Origin: Dichomitus squalens LYAD-421 SS1
Lineage: Eukaryota; Basidiomycota; Agaricomycetes; Polyporales; Polyporaceae
Direction of reading: 5' to 3'
DNA: 64,000 nucleotides
Assembly (NCBI RefSeq): GCF_000275845.1
Contig: NW_006766886.1
Location: 1,107,245 to 1,171,244, forward strand
Position 1 is the stretch's first letter, and every line of letters begins with the position of its first letter. The translations under genes and the position numbers were made by a program. The notes under the pieces are model-generated. The model was not told where the DNA came from. It worked only from the letters and a program-made list of their open reading frames with translations, and ran no database searches. Below are positions 11,519 through 23,590 of the stretch, in pieces.

Positions 11519-14500
11519 TCAGTCCAGCGATCGACGTCCAAGCAGCATCGTGATCTCTCGTCTCTCCTGCAACCACTCAGGGAAGTTCACCTCGGCTGTC
11601 TTGCCCTCCCGTATTTCAATCAGGTAATTCGCGAAAACGATCAGCGTGCCATAGCGGTACCTGAACAGAATGCCGCGCCACAGTCGTCACCGGCGCAGGT
11701 CAGCAATCAGTCACTGCAACACGCCAACAGGAGGCGCAGACGGTCAGCGTGAGGATTAGGACATACAGGTAGTTCACGCCGATGTCCATCAACTTGCGCT
11801 GCTTTGCGCTCCCTTTCTCGCAGGCGGACGTCTTCAGTTTATAGCTAAATAGGGATTCAGGTCAACGTCAGCATCGAACACTTTCACACCCACGGAGAAC
11901 GATACATCATGGAAATGCGGTACATACTCGTATATCGCCTTGCGGAGATTCTGGACGTCTTGCATCTGGTCGATAGCTCGGTCCGTCAAGCGTTTCGCGA
12001 GCTTGCCGTGTGAGAGCACGCTAACGAGCTGCAAAATCACTTTGTATTCGCCTGTCAACAAGTCAGCACTGAGTCTGACAGCAGCAGGGGCCGAAGCGAA
12101 GCAACGTCTACCTTGGAGGTACGCCTCCTCCTCAGACGGCCCGTCGATCGAGTCGTACTGTCCCAACCCATTAGCCTGCTCCTCCGTCTGAAGGTTCTCC
12201 TCCCGTTCGTGCTCCCACATCATTGTCGTCGCGATCAAGCACGCCGTGACCATGCCGCTCGTCGTGCGGCCACGGCCCATCTGGCAATTGAAGACGAAGT
12301 CCGCCGCGTGGCCGCTCTGCAGCCCTGTGCGCACCCGTGTTAGGAGTTGCGACAGCGCGCCCGGTAGCGGGGCCTGCTCGTCCGTCTGCGCGGAATGGCA
12401 ACAACAACATCAGCGTTCAGATCTTGGGGGCCAGACCCGCGGGCCGAGACACATCACGCATGAGAGCGAGAGACACGCACCACAGCCACTCGACCGTAGT
12501 CGACCTGCCGAGGTCCGAGGACGGCGGCGTCAGTCCAACGATGTTCACGAGGAGAGTCTCAAATGGGGATGATGACAGACCTTGTAGCCGTCCTTGACCA
12601 TCAGGTCGTATACGTCGCGCGGCGTCATGATGTCCTTGTCCTCGACCTGCTCCCAGATCGGGATGATCGAGAACACCCCCGGTCGCTCCTCGACCTCGTC
12701 GTGCAGCAAGATGCGTCCCTCGCCCGCGCGCACTTCGCGAATCACGTCGCGCTTGAGGTTCTCTTCCATCGTTTCGACGACCGCGGTCGTCACGCCAGTC
12801 GCCCTGCATCACGCTACTCCGTGAGCAGAGGAATGGGCCATGTAGCCGGGATACCACTCACTCTACATTCTCCAGAGGCTTGTCGATCAGCCGAAGGACG
12901 TGCGGGCGGCCGGCGACGTAGATGACAGGTTCCTGAAGGATTGGTTAACACGTCGAGTAATGCCTATCAGGTTTCCGCGCCTCACCTCTCGTAATGAAGT
13001 CCAGTACACCCAGTTGTTGCCTTCTGGATGTGCGTTCACCCTCTGCAACGCGCGCCTCAATCTGAGACATGATCAATATGGCTCCCGATATCCGTATTAA
13101 CGACACATACCCGTCCACTGTCGGCATACCGCTGCCGTCCTCAAGCGTCATCATCTCCGGTCAAGGTTTCTTTCAATTTTTAACGCACCTGCCGCACACC
13201 CACTTATTGTCGTTTCCGGTGACGAAGTCGAACCGGTCAGCGCCGTCCGCCCCTGGGGAGGGAACGGATGTCGATACAAGGCGTAACGTCAAGGGTACGC
13301 GTCGGAAATTGGGCGCCCCCTCGATTCGTCTAGGCGTGGAGGTGTCAGAGTCACGATATGCCTGAATGGACCGAAGCGTCGGAGACGTACTCCGGGAGGC
13401 TCATCTTCTGCAAATTCGAGAAGAAGTCGCTCTTGAGGATGGTCGATGCGGAGAGGATGCTGCCGGAGCGATTCGCGACGACCTGCTGAACCTCGTCTGG
13501 GCGCGCGACACCGCCGTCCTGTACGTTGACGCGCTCGAGAGGCTTGAGCGTGTTGAGGTCTTCGGCGAGCAATTCCTTTTCAAACGTCTTGATCACTGAG
13601 ACCTCATGTAAACCGCCGATTGTCTGAAAATCCGAGAGGTTGCACATACCAGGCCGGTCCTTGACGAACGACTCGAATGACTCATGCGTCTCCATCGTAT
13701 CCGGCTCCGTCGACTGCAAGTAGGCCTGGAAGATGATGAGCTCGAAATACCGACGCAGGTTCTGCATCGCCTTGTGCGCGTGTTGTCGCCTCTGCTGCTC
13801 GTCCGACGCCTGCTCGGCGCGCGCCCTCGCGTCCTCGATCGAGTCGCGGAGGTTCAGGACCCCGGAGCATTGGTCGATGGCGTCGTCTACGGCCTGCTTC
13901 ACCATGGGGCCCTTGCGGATGACGCGGAGTAGGTCTGCGAAGAAAGAGATCAGGGTCTGGCATCGAAAGCAAGCTAAAGGGACCTGTGCTGCGCACTGTT
14001 GATGATTTGGTATGAGTGACGCTGTGAATGGTGTGGGAAGACGTCCGTAGTAGGGTTGGTAGACGACGCAGGCACTGTCCGCTGCAGCGGGCCAGGAGTA
14101 GATGGGTCCCTCAAGCGGGTCGCCCTCGCCAGCCATTGCTGGATGAGCAACAAAATGACCTGTGAGACCAGAAGTTCATCAATATACTGTAGGATCGACG
14201 CAATTCTGTCGCATACCGAAGTCAGAGTGCTCCTTCCACGGCCGAGCTGGCAGTTGAGAATTATCGGTGCCCCAGTTGCGTTGCTCCGGATCATGACTTC
14301 AATGAGCTCGCTCAGGTCACTGAAATCCGGAGGGCGCTCCGCTGTGATGGGTATCCGCGCGTAGCTGAGCTCCAGATGTTCCGCAACATGTTTGCGTTCC
14401 GCCATGACGTCCTTGAGGACGAGGACATTGTCGGGGTTGACCTCCTCCCAAATCGGGATGACGGATCCGTCTGGGGTCTCGGTGTGCAGGAGCAGCCTGT

Positions 14501-17500
14501 CATAGGAGATTGATTAGTGAAGCCCCAGGTAGCAAAAATGGGACGCTCGCCTTCCGCCGAAGGCATGCACCTCGTTCACGACGTCATCGCGAAGGCGCTC
14601 TTCGAGGACTTCGAGACGCGAGGCAGATATACCGCCATAATCTACATCGAGAAGTCAATACAACAACGATGTGGATTGCCACCAGAAAGATACTGACCCT
14701 TCATGTTGCGTAACGAGAACCGCTCTCGCCTCAAGCAATATGGCGCCCCGTTGATATACACAAGCGGCTCCTCGCGGAGCGTGAGCCATACGACGCGCGT
14801 CGCCTCCGGGTGCGCCTCATGCACGCGGCGCACGACCTCATCGATGGCCTCCGACGTAGGCTGTCCAAGCGCATAGATGTTCGTCCCAGGGATGTTGCGG
14901 AAGTTGATCGCACCTCGGACCCCATGCGGGACGTTCGACGAGCGGCTGAGCCATTGGTCGGATTTGAGGAGCGTTCTGCTCGGGCGTAAAGAATGTGAGT
15001 ATCATGTCAGACAAGAGGCGCGTAAAGCTCGAAGACTTACCCTTCACGGAGGATGATGCCGCTGCGGTTCTTGACGACATGGTCAGAGTATTCGTCCCCG
15101 AGGATCTGGCCGCCCGCTACCACAACATCGTTCTGCTGCCCCGGGAGCAGGGCATGGCGGTCGGCCCCGGATTTGGACAGCGAGGAGAGGTCATTGATCG
15201 GGGCAAAGACGTTCAGTCTTGAGCCGTGCGACTTCCGCAAAAATACAATTTGACTGGACACAACTTTGAGGATTGGGAAATCATATCGCAGGCGTGTACA
15301 CTCACTTCCAGATCTCCGTCCTTGCCTACACCGTCAATAGCGTCAAAGAACGTGCCAAGCAGGGTGCGTAGTAAGCCCTTACCTTCAGCCAATCGGCAAA
15401 GGTTTGTCCGAAGTCGTCCTGCATCTCCACATAATTCGCGAAAGCGATCGCAAAGAAGCTGCAGAGGAATCTCAGCAAGCACTGACAGGACCGCGTGGCA
15501 CACGACGCTCACTATTTCTCGAGCGATTTCACGGCTCTATTCAGGAAGCCGTCGCGCTCCTTGTCGTCCACGGCCGTCGTGAGCGAGTATCGCACACGGT
15601 TGATGAAAATCTCTTCTCTCAGGTTCACGACATGGTCGCCTAGCGTCAAGTTAGCGCGTAGAGCCCAATACATGGGTTAAGACACGCACAAACGTCGATA
15701 ACCTTGTCAACAAGCTTTTTCGACTTGATGCCATGGTCCAAACATCCGAGTAAGCTCAAGATCACCCCATAGTTGCCCATGTGCGCCTTGCGGAGCGCCT
15801 CGAGGAGGGATGGCTGGGAGAGCAGCAGCTCTATCGCGGACTGCGAGTTCTTCGTATCCAGTACTGCAAGCTACGGTGAGTAGTAGACTCCAGGCGACGG
15901 GCGTTGATACCCACATTGCTGAAGAATGTACGTAATGCGGAGCAATGAACGGTTTATGCCCTGCTGTGCGCTCGCCTGTTCGAGTGACTGCAGGATCTTC
16001 GCATTCGCCGGCTGCTATGAGTCAGTATCATGTCGCCTGATGACCCGGGTGCCTAGCTTACTGGGGACATTCCGGAGGGCTGGCCGTGATGCAACATCAG
16101 TAGTCTCCACAACGCACGAGCAACAGGCACTGACCGTGCTCATGCCCGACCTCGAACCGACGGATCTCGCGCTATACGGGTCCTCCAAGCCCCGATCAAT
16201 CAGCTGCTTTCTCCGAACGAGACAGGCAGCGACCATGGCGAAGGTTGTTCGGACGGCTCCCATGCCACAGTTGAACACGAGCGCGGTGGACAACGGGTCG
16301 GTCTCATTGATGACCCTGAGATATGCATCCAAGTAGCTGTCCTGCGAACGCTCAGTACGATACACGTCCGGAACATGCCCTTCAGGATGCGCACCTCGAT
16401 TGGCCGTTCTGGAGAAATGGGTATACTGTGGGGCGGTCAGCATAGGCTGAGCTTGGGCATGCGGCACATCATACCGATGATACTAAACGAGAGGGTAAGC
16501 GGCTGTCATCATCAGAGGGCTTGTCAAGGGGACGTACCTCGACGTTCCATCCATCCTTCCGCATATTCTCCATCAGTTCGCGCTGTGTCCTCACATTGTT
16601 CGCATCCACGGCAGTCCATGTAGGGAGGATGGCGCCCTCTCCCGAATCAGAGGCTATGGCGCAAGATTTGAAAACTGGGGTTGGTGTGACGAAGGCGAAG
16701 GCGTCTTACCGATTTCGTTGTGCGTAAGGACCAGACCTCCGAATCTGACTCTCCCTGTTACATTTGACACGACTATGTCTGCACGCAGCACTTACTTCGC
16801 AGCCTCAGAGAGGATGTCGGTCTTTAGCCGAAGCTCAATGGCTTCAAGGTTCTCGGCACGGTCAGACAGCTTCAACGTTCTCCTTGGTTCCGAAGCGTCC
16901 CTGAGGACGAACGGACGTCCGGATATGTACACTTGAAGAGAGACATATATTAACTTAGGCTCTTGGCTCACGTCCGCATCCGCGCGTGCATCCCTCGTCC
17001 CCGTCCGCCTTTCGCCCGCACCAGCGACAAGAGTACTCAGGCACGTACCTATTGGCTCTTCACGCGTGCAGAACCATACCACGTGCGTGGGATTGGAGAT
17101 GTTCGGACGACAGCGTAGGACCGACAAGATAGCTCGAAGGCCTTGCGTGCGTGGTTGCGCGACACCGTAGACATTGAGGTTGCCCTGCCTGGGTGCGCGG
17201 AAGTTGGGCGCGCCATGGACGTTAATGTCAAGGTCAAGGGCTCGGCCTAGATTCGTCCATCAAACGTTCAGCCCACATCCCGTGATCAGATTCAGCAGCG
17301 CACCAGAAGGGTAGTGATCTGTCTTCAAGATGAAGCCGCGCGACAGGACGCTGCCCGAGCGCGTCTTCACGATGGATGGCCCAGAGCGCTGCAGTTGCGG
17401 CATGAGGTCGAGCGGGGGGTTCTCTGGAAAGTCAGCAGCGGCTCCCCCTTCGAGCACCGAGCTGCTGAGTAGTCTCCGACGCAAATCGTTCTCGACCGGC

Positions 17501-17592
17501 CGCCGTATCGCGAGAGCCTCGGAAGCACTCCCTTGCCCCTGGGGGGGTGCAGATAGCGAGCGCGAGACCGTCATGGCCCCGTTCGTCGTCAT
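11519..17592 (-). CDS. Paladin-like protein with three PTP-like phytase (inositol hexakisphosphate) domains
   Basis: I assemble 30 exons, 1401 aa: complement(join(11519..11660,11767..11844,11928..12051,12112..12385,12481..12504,12581..12803,12862..12932,12986..13061,13111..13131,13189..13329,13391..13595,13650..13934,13997..14159,14217..14496,14551..14641,14698..14975,15041..15253,15306..15325,15383..15458,15513..15639,15690..15863,15915..16014,16135..16341,16395..16425,16475..16482,16538..16653,16710..16744,16796..16931,17049..17246,17304..17592)). Three repeats follow one pattern: a R/SGS(V/I)L segment, an EEP(V/L)(I/V)Y(I/V) strand, a P(T/I)W strand and a CX5R phosphatase loop. The loops are NCGMGAVR (Cys296), NCQLGRGR (Cys782) and NCQMGRGR (Cys1230), all with Cys and Arg intact. 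Regions between are helical. Family knowledge: paladin relatives belong to the PTP-like phytase superfamily; a phosphatase acting on phosphoinositides or inositol phosphates is likely, the substrate unknown. Two very short exons (8 and 20 nt) and one GC-AG intron (14497-14550) are needed to keep the frame. Confidence 0.9.
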
Positions 17593-18060
17593 TGCAGGTG
17601 AATGATCGTCGCGTCAGGGAATGAAAATAGGAGCGATAGGCTGGAAGAAAGCAAGGGGCCGAAGTGTGTGGAGACGGTGCAAGAGCGGAGGATAGGCTGC
17701 TGCCAATGCGAGGAGGAACGAGGACAAGATCCGAGTCAGGCAGCGCGCGATTCGACGCGCGACGACGGCGCGTGCCCAACGCGTGCCCGCACATCGCGCC
17801 AGGCGCTCGCGAAGCCTTGGCACCTCGCCGCCTGCTCGGAATAATGATACATCCCTCGATTTCACTCACCATTTCGAGCACTGACAAACACACATGGCAG
17901 CCTGAGGTGAACGATGCGATTGTAGAGGTACAGTTTGTGATACTATTGGACTGCGTCTGCCTTTTGACCCTGTACTAGTGACGCCACACAAAACGAGCGA
18001 ATGGATACACACGGAGAGGAAGCAAACCGGGTCCCAGCCATGTCGTCACCCAGAACCTCC
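17593..18060. other. Spacer between the paladin-like gene and TIF6
   Basis: 468 bp upstream of the paladin-like ATG and downstream of the TIF6 stop, both on the minus strand. It presumably holds the paladin-like promoter. No TATA box or repeat stands out. Confidence 0.5.
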
Positions 18061-19053
18061 TCACGCCCAGCTGTCGATAAGCGAGTCGCGCATTTCCCCA
18101 ATCACCGCAGCGGAGCTCTGTCCTTGCAGCTCTGCACATCGTATGACGTTAGGATCCGCGCCAACCGTGCGAGCAGACGTAAGAGATACGCACTGAAGGC
18201 CGCCTCGATGACACTAATCTCTGTCGCCGTCGTGTCGAGCCCTGTAAACGCACACCAGTCGTTCACCACGAGGCCTGCGCCCAAGACGTCCGATCCACGA
18301 TTCACTGTCCCAGCCTAATGTGTCACACGCCTGCCATCAGATCCGCGCAACCCCATATACACACCAGATAGTACGTACCACAAGAGGGACCTGGAGCAAG
18401 CTACTCAACTCATCCTGGTCCTGTATGCTTGTCTTCGGATGCACAAGCCCGCCCTGATTCGTGATGACGGCGTAGCTGCCGACGAGGACGTTGTCGGCAA
18501 TCGTCTGCCGGAAGACCTCGACTTTAAGCACGTCCGCGATGATCTCCTCCGTCTCGCGGTCGATGTCGGGGTGCACAAGCGCAACATAGTCGTTGCAGGC
18601 GATCACGTTCCCGAGCGCGGACAGTCGCTCCTCCACCCGCTGGATCGCGACAGCGTCGGGTAGGGAGTTTCGGAGGTGCTGCAGCTCCTGGTCTGTCGTC
18701 GTCGATGGTACGAGTAGCCCATGGCGGTTGCCTGCGCGCAAGTGCAGACGTCTCGATTATTACGCGGGGTACAAGGCAAAGAAGCGAAAGAGGCGAACGC
18801 ACCTGCGGTTAGTCGTCCAATGATCCGCGTGCCGCCAATGCTCGTGTGCACGATCGGGACGACGTCTCCGAGCTCGCTCTCGAACGCGGAGTAGAAGTTT
18901 GTGCTGCCCTGGATGGCGCACAGGCAGTAGCTGTTCGTCAGCTTTGAGAAGACACCGATGTCGCTGCTGTTTTCGAATTGAATGCCTGCAAGCAAAGTTT
19001 TTAGCCGAGCATGTGTGGCTGATGCGCCTCCGGTCGAACGTACGGGTGGCCAT
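18061..19053 (-). CDS. TIF6: Eukaryotic translation initiation factor 6 (60S anti-association factor)
   Basis: CDS complement(join(18061..18131,18194..18314,18379..18731,18803..18985,19044..19053)), 245 aa, the same length as yeast Tif6. eIF6 binds the 60S subunit in the nucleolus and cytoplasm, is needed for pre-60S maturation, and blocks joining to 40S until released. The spliced product carries the family signatures [15 protein letters not shown] at the start, [50 protein letters not shown] and [12 protein letters not shown], and ends in [13 protein letters not shown]. Exon 1 has only 10 nt (ATG plus two and one-third codons) before a GTACGT donor. It lies head to head with NDUFAF7. Confidence 0.97.
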
Positions 19054-19388
19054 GGTGGGAGGGGTTCTTCGATCGGCGCAATGAGTTCTCGATAGGCTTA
19101 TGAGAGATGAATGCGGGGCTTCCGGAGGTATCTAAGGAGCTGAGGGGTCTCTGTGGTTGTGGAGAGAAGGAAAAGGCGAGGGAGGATATACCCACCGGAC
19201 CGCTGGATGAGCAAGTCACGGCGGCTCCGAGCGCTGCTTCCGTCACTCAGTCCTGTCCTTCATCTCTCATAATTCTGACTCCTCTGACTCTTCTCTGTGA
19301 TCTCGGACGCCGGTTGCCACAGGATTACCACAAAACACGGAAGGCGTGTAGCGTGTAGCGTGCAGCGTGGAGGCCAAGAAGGCCGATC
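19054..19388. promoter_or_regulatory. Divergent promoter region TIF6 / NDUFAF7
   Basis: 335 bp separate the two start codons, which point away from each other, so this stretch must carry both promoters unless the genes have distant elements. No clear TATA box is seen on either strand. Confidence 0.5.
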
Positions 19389-21614
19389 ATGACTTGGACG
19401 CGGAACCGAAGGCTGGTCAATGCACTGAAACTCGAACGTTTTGCAAAGCCGCGCACTTCGCTGCGTTCAATGGGTGTCAGCATGGTGGCGAACTTGTCTC
19501 ATTTCGTTCCCAGACGGTGTTATGCGAGCGGTCCTGAGTCGTCCGTCACTGAAGTAGAGAAGATACTGCTGGACACCATCAAGGTACGCGGGCCGTCTTG
19601 CTTCCCATCTGTACATCGGGTTTCCTTAGCGGAAAGAGTATATTTAAAGAGGAGACACGGGACACATACGCTATTCCATGTGAGCTTCTGTTGCAAAGCG
19701 ATTGAACAGCAACGAAACACCTAGTTTCGCTATGCAGTCGGGTCGAACCACGGTGTGGTGGGCTAGGAAACGCTTCTACGTCATCTAAGTGGTCTTCAGT
19801 GGATATTTATGATGATTGTCACCTGGTCGTCGAGTTCCCGGGAGAATGGGTTCTGTAGTCCGATCGTCGCCAAGTCTTCCATGTACCAGACCATTCGCAA
19901 TACATCCTCCAGTCTTTTCGGGTCATTGTCATAATAAGATCAATACTCAGAGTCATCTCAGGCCACAGGACCCATAACCTTCGCCACATACATGCAAATG
20001 TGTCTATCACACCCCACCGCCGGGTACTACATGAATTACCGCAATCCCGTACTTGGGCCACAGGGCGACTTCATAACGAGTCCCGAGATCAGCCAGGTAT
20101 TCGGCGAGGTGGGTTTACTCTTACTGCCAGAGCATTCACGATAACGAACTGTTAGTGCCGGGACAGCTGCTTGCTGTCTGGCTGTTGTCGCAGTGGCTGA
20201 GTGCGGGAGCATCTAGGCAGATCCGATTCGTGGAGCTCGGGCCTGGTCGCGGAACGCTCATGCACGACGTCCTCCGGGTACGCGCTCAATCAACTGTTAG
20301 CAAAATCCTCATGCTGACCACCACACGCCAGGTGTTCTCACAATATTCATTCTCTCGGCCGGCTGTCAAAGAGGTACACCTCGTGGAGACGAGCCGGCCA
20401 ATGCGTGCCGCGCAAGAAGCCAAGCTCGGTCCCATTGCACAGAAGAATGGGTGGTCTTTGCATTGGCATGACTCTGTTGACGACGTCACTCCTGATGCCG
20501 AGATGTTTACGCTCGTCCTGGCACATGAATTCTTTGACGCTCTACCGTTCCATTTATTGCAGGTCAGTCCACCTCCTGCTCGGCTCTAGTGCCCGTGAGT
20601 ATCCAAACAAACTCTAGTGCCATAGAAAATAGAGAAAGGTTGGCGGGAGGTTCTGATCGCCTCCGGGCCTGACCCCGCGGCAGGGACTATCCTCAAGTCC
20701 GACGGAAGCCCTTCGCTCGATGTCTCGACCACAAGACCTCTCGTGAGCACCGCGGCACGTTTCCGCCAGGTGCTCAGCCCCACCCCTATGCCGACCTCCA
20801 CCCTCCTCGGTCTCTCGTCCCCTCGCTTCCAGAAGCTCCCGGCAGGCTCGCGCATAGAGGTTTCCCCCGCGGCGTTCAAGATTTCCCGGAAGATCGGCGG
20901 GCTGCTGCACGACAAGCATCCGGGCGGAGTCCGGTCTGCAGGAAGCGCGCTGATAGTCGACTATGGCGGTAGCAAGGTTTACGGAAACTCCTTCCGCGTA
21001 TGTGGTTCATCGTCTGCTTCTTTTTCTCCTCCCCACGTTCTCTCCCCTTCTCTCTTGAATGCCCTCTGCCCCTAGCATTCATCTGGACGTCCTTACCCGC
21101 GATGCCGCGGGCGACACCAGGAATAGCGTTGATATAGGTGCTCACGCTCCGTTCTGGATGTTTCTAGGCATTCAAGAACCACAAGATCGTGGACATCTTT
21201 CACCGTCCTGGAGAATGTGACCTCACGGTGAACGTCGATTTCAGCTATCTGGCAGAAGCCGCGGCCGATTTGGGTGCGTCTTTATCTTACACCTTAAGGA
21301 ATGCACGGCAGGCTATCATCCCTCTCTATCGCAATCACCACGGTTAATTTTGAGCTGAGACCTTACGCCGCACAGCTACATCCCACGGACCGATTTCCCA
21401 AGCGGACTTCTTGCTGCGAATGGGCATGAGCGCTCGCGTCTCAGCTCTTCAAGCTTCCGCTAAGGACGACCACCGCAAAAAGCAGATCCAAGCTGCTGCT
21501 GAACGGCTCGTGGACCGCACGGGAATGGGTGCCCAATACCAGGTCATGGCCCTCACCGGCAAGCGTACGACCGAAGTGGAGGAGCGGGAGAAGTGGCCGT
21601 TCGTTGACTTATAG
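19389..21614 (+). CDS. NDUFAF7: Mitochondrial complex I assembly methyltransferase (NDUFAF7/MidA, DUF185)
   Basis: CDS join(19389..19583,19962..20108,20167..20277,20332..20562,20626..20997,21168..21273,21376..21614), 466 aa. The family dimethylates an Arg in the complex I 49-kDa subunit (NDUFS2) in the mitochondrial matrix, using SAM. The N-terminus from the ATG at 19389 is rich in Arg, Lys and Ser with no acid residues for the first 40, as expected of a mitochondrial presequence. Conserved blocks follow: GYYMNYRNPVLGPQGDFITS, EISQVFGE, the SAM loop VELGPGRGTLM, LAHEFFDALP, IVDYGG and HGPISQADFLLRMG. Intron 1 (378 nt) is long for this window. The presence of the gene agrees with an organism that has a standard respiratory complex I. 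Confidence 0.95.
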
Positions 21615-22213
21615 ACGCACAAAGATTGGGTCAGACGGTCGTTGTTAGTACCTATAGGTGCCGCTGCACCAGGCCTATCCATCTCCCGTTGGACGCTGTC
21701 CAAGTTTCAGACTCCCCTTCCTAGTGGAGGAAGAAGCCACCTCTGAAGCTCAATGGATATGGTCCCGGTGACACGTCCGATCATCACTCAGACGACTCAT
21801 GATCAAGCTCGGCATACCGCCGTCTCTCCGGTGACTCAAACGTTGCCCGATTTGTCGCGGCGTGTGGATTTACGTTGGGACACCGGACCAATGCCTCCGG
21901 CCTATGTACGTATCGGATGGCAAGAGAGAGCCGGTGGAGGAGATACGTATCTGACGTCGGACACGAGGACATCACGACCTCTTTCAGATGCAAGGTTTGA
22001 GACCGGCATATACCTTGGAATGGCTAGATAAACGTCGCCGCGGGATCTGAGCAGGCACATCTTGACAAAGACAGACTTGCGTGATACGTGGCCACAAGAA
22101 GCCCAAAGTTCGAGAAGGGCAGTGAGCCGAGTATAAAAGAAGCATCGAGAGATGGGACTGTAGATAAAAGTCCTCCCTCCAAATATCTTTAAGTTGTGCT
22201 ATCAATATTCCTT
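21615..22213. other. Spacer between NDUFAF7 and the NmrA-like gene
   Basis: 599 bp between two plus-strand genes. Short frames only. A TATAAAAG-like string (gtataaaagaag) lies about 80 bp before the NmrA-like ATG at 22214 and may be its TATA box. Confidence 0.5.
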
Positions 22214-23498
22214 ATGGAGCCTACAGCCACCAGCTACGGCAAGAAGCTCGTCCTCGTCATCGGGGCCACGGGAGCCCAGGGTCTAGCAGTCATTGACAAG
22301 CTACTCGAGCCCAGTGCGGATGGTACACCGTCACCGTACGCCGTCCGTGCTTTCACGCGAGACCTCAACAGTAGGCGAGCGCAGGAGCTCACCAACCGAG
22401 GTATACAGTGCGTAAAAGGTAAGTCCACGGCTAGTTCATAAGCGAGGGCTTCTCGTTCTGATAGCCAGCGGTATTGATACTTCTCCGCGACGACAGGGGC
22501 ATTCGACGACTTGCAGTCCGTCGCACAGGCTCTCGAAGGCGTGTACGGCGCGTGGGTCAACACGGACGGGTTCACGGTGGGAGAAGAGAAGGAAGTATGG
22601 GCTGGACTCAGGATCTTCGAGCTCGCGAAGCAAAATGGTGCCGTCAGACACTACGTTTGGAGCAGCTTGGATTATGCGTTCAGGGTGAGTGCGATACGAA
22701 TGCGTTATGGGACAGAAAGGTCTGAATGACGAGCCACTGTAATCTTGCAGATCGGCAACTACGACCCCAAATATCGTTGCGAGCACTACGACGGCAAGGC
22801 CCGTGTTGCGGACTGGATGCGTTCGCAACCGTCGGACATCGGTGTCGATGGCATGTCGTGGAGCATCGTCACCTCCGGACCGTACATGGACATGCTATGC
22901 AACGTACGTGAGTTCTAGAAGCACGCGTCCGGATATGTTTCTGATCGAGCCGTGGTAGATGATGTTCGGACCGCTACAACGGCGAGAAGACGGGACGGCC
23001 GTGTTCGCGACACCGGTGGGAAACGGACATGTGCCCATGATCGCACTTGCGGACCTCGGATTCTTTGCGCGATATACGTTCGATCACCGCCAAGAGACGT
23101 CAGGCGTCGAGATGAAGATTGCCAGCGACGTTGTGGGGTGGGACTACCTCGCACGAACTTTCGAGAAGGTGACGGGACAGAGGGCAGAGGTGATATACCA
23201 GACTCTGGACGAATGGTACGAGAACTTCGAGGGCGTGGATGACCCCGTGGCTAACGAACGCGACAACGACGGATCGACTACGTGGCGGGAGAACTTCTCG
23301 GGATGGTGGGCATTGTGGCGAGATGATATGGTCCGGAGGGACATGGCATGGGTAAGGAGCGTGCATCCGAACTGTCACACGCTGGAAAGCTGGATGCGGG
23401 AATTCTCCTATACGGGCAGTTTGCAACGACAACTTTTGAAGAACACGGAGGATGGGAAAACGATCAAGCCGAGGTGGTCTGTCATACAGCGCCTGTGA
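22214..23498 (+). CDS. NmrA-like NAD(P)-binding protein
   Basis: CDS join(22214..22418,22497..22684,22751..22903,22959..23498), 361 aa. The Rossmann fold opens with VLVIGATGAQG, the Gly-rich NADP motif of the NmrA/HSCARG family, and continues with a second strand carrying AFTRDLNSRRA (Arg residues expected to face the NADP phosphate). Later blocks are GVYGAWVNTDGF, HYVWSSLDYA and WSIVTSGPYMDML. Members either sense the NADP/NADPH ratio and control transcription factors or act as atypical reductases; which applies here cannot be told from sequence. The start at 22214 is the Met just before the Rossmann strand; one in-frame triplet further upstream is not ATG. It ends 92 bp from the convergent FRA10AC1 stop. 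Confidence 0.92.
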
Positions 23499-23590
23499 CA
23501 TTAGTTCATGACAGAAGCAATATTATAATGACAAATGGCATACCTAAGCGAATGTTGGGTTTACGATGAGAGAGGTGGTGCTCCCGCCTA

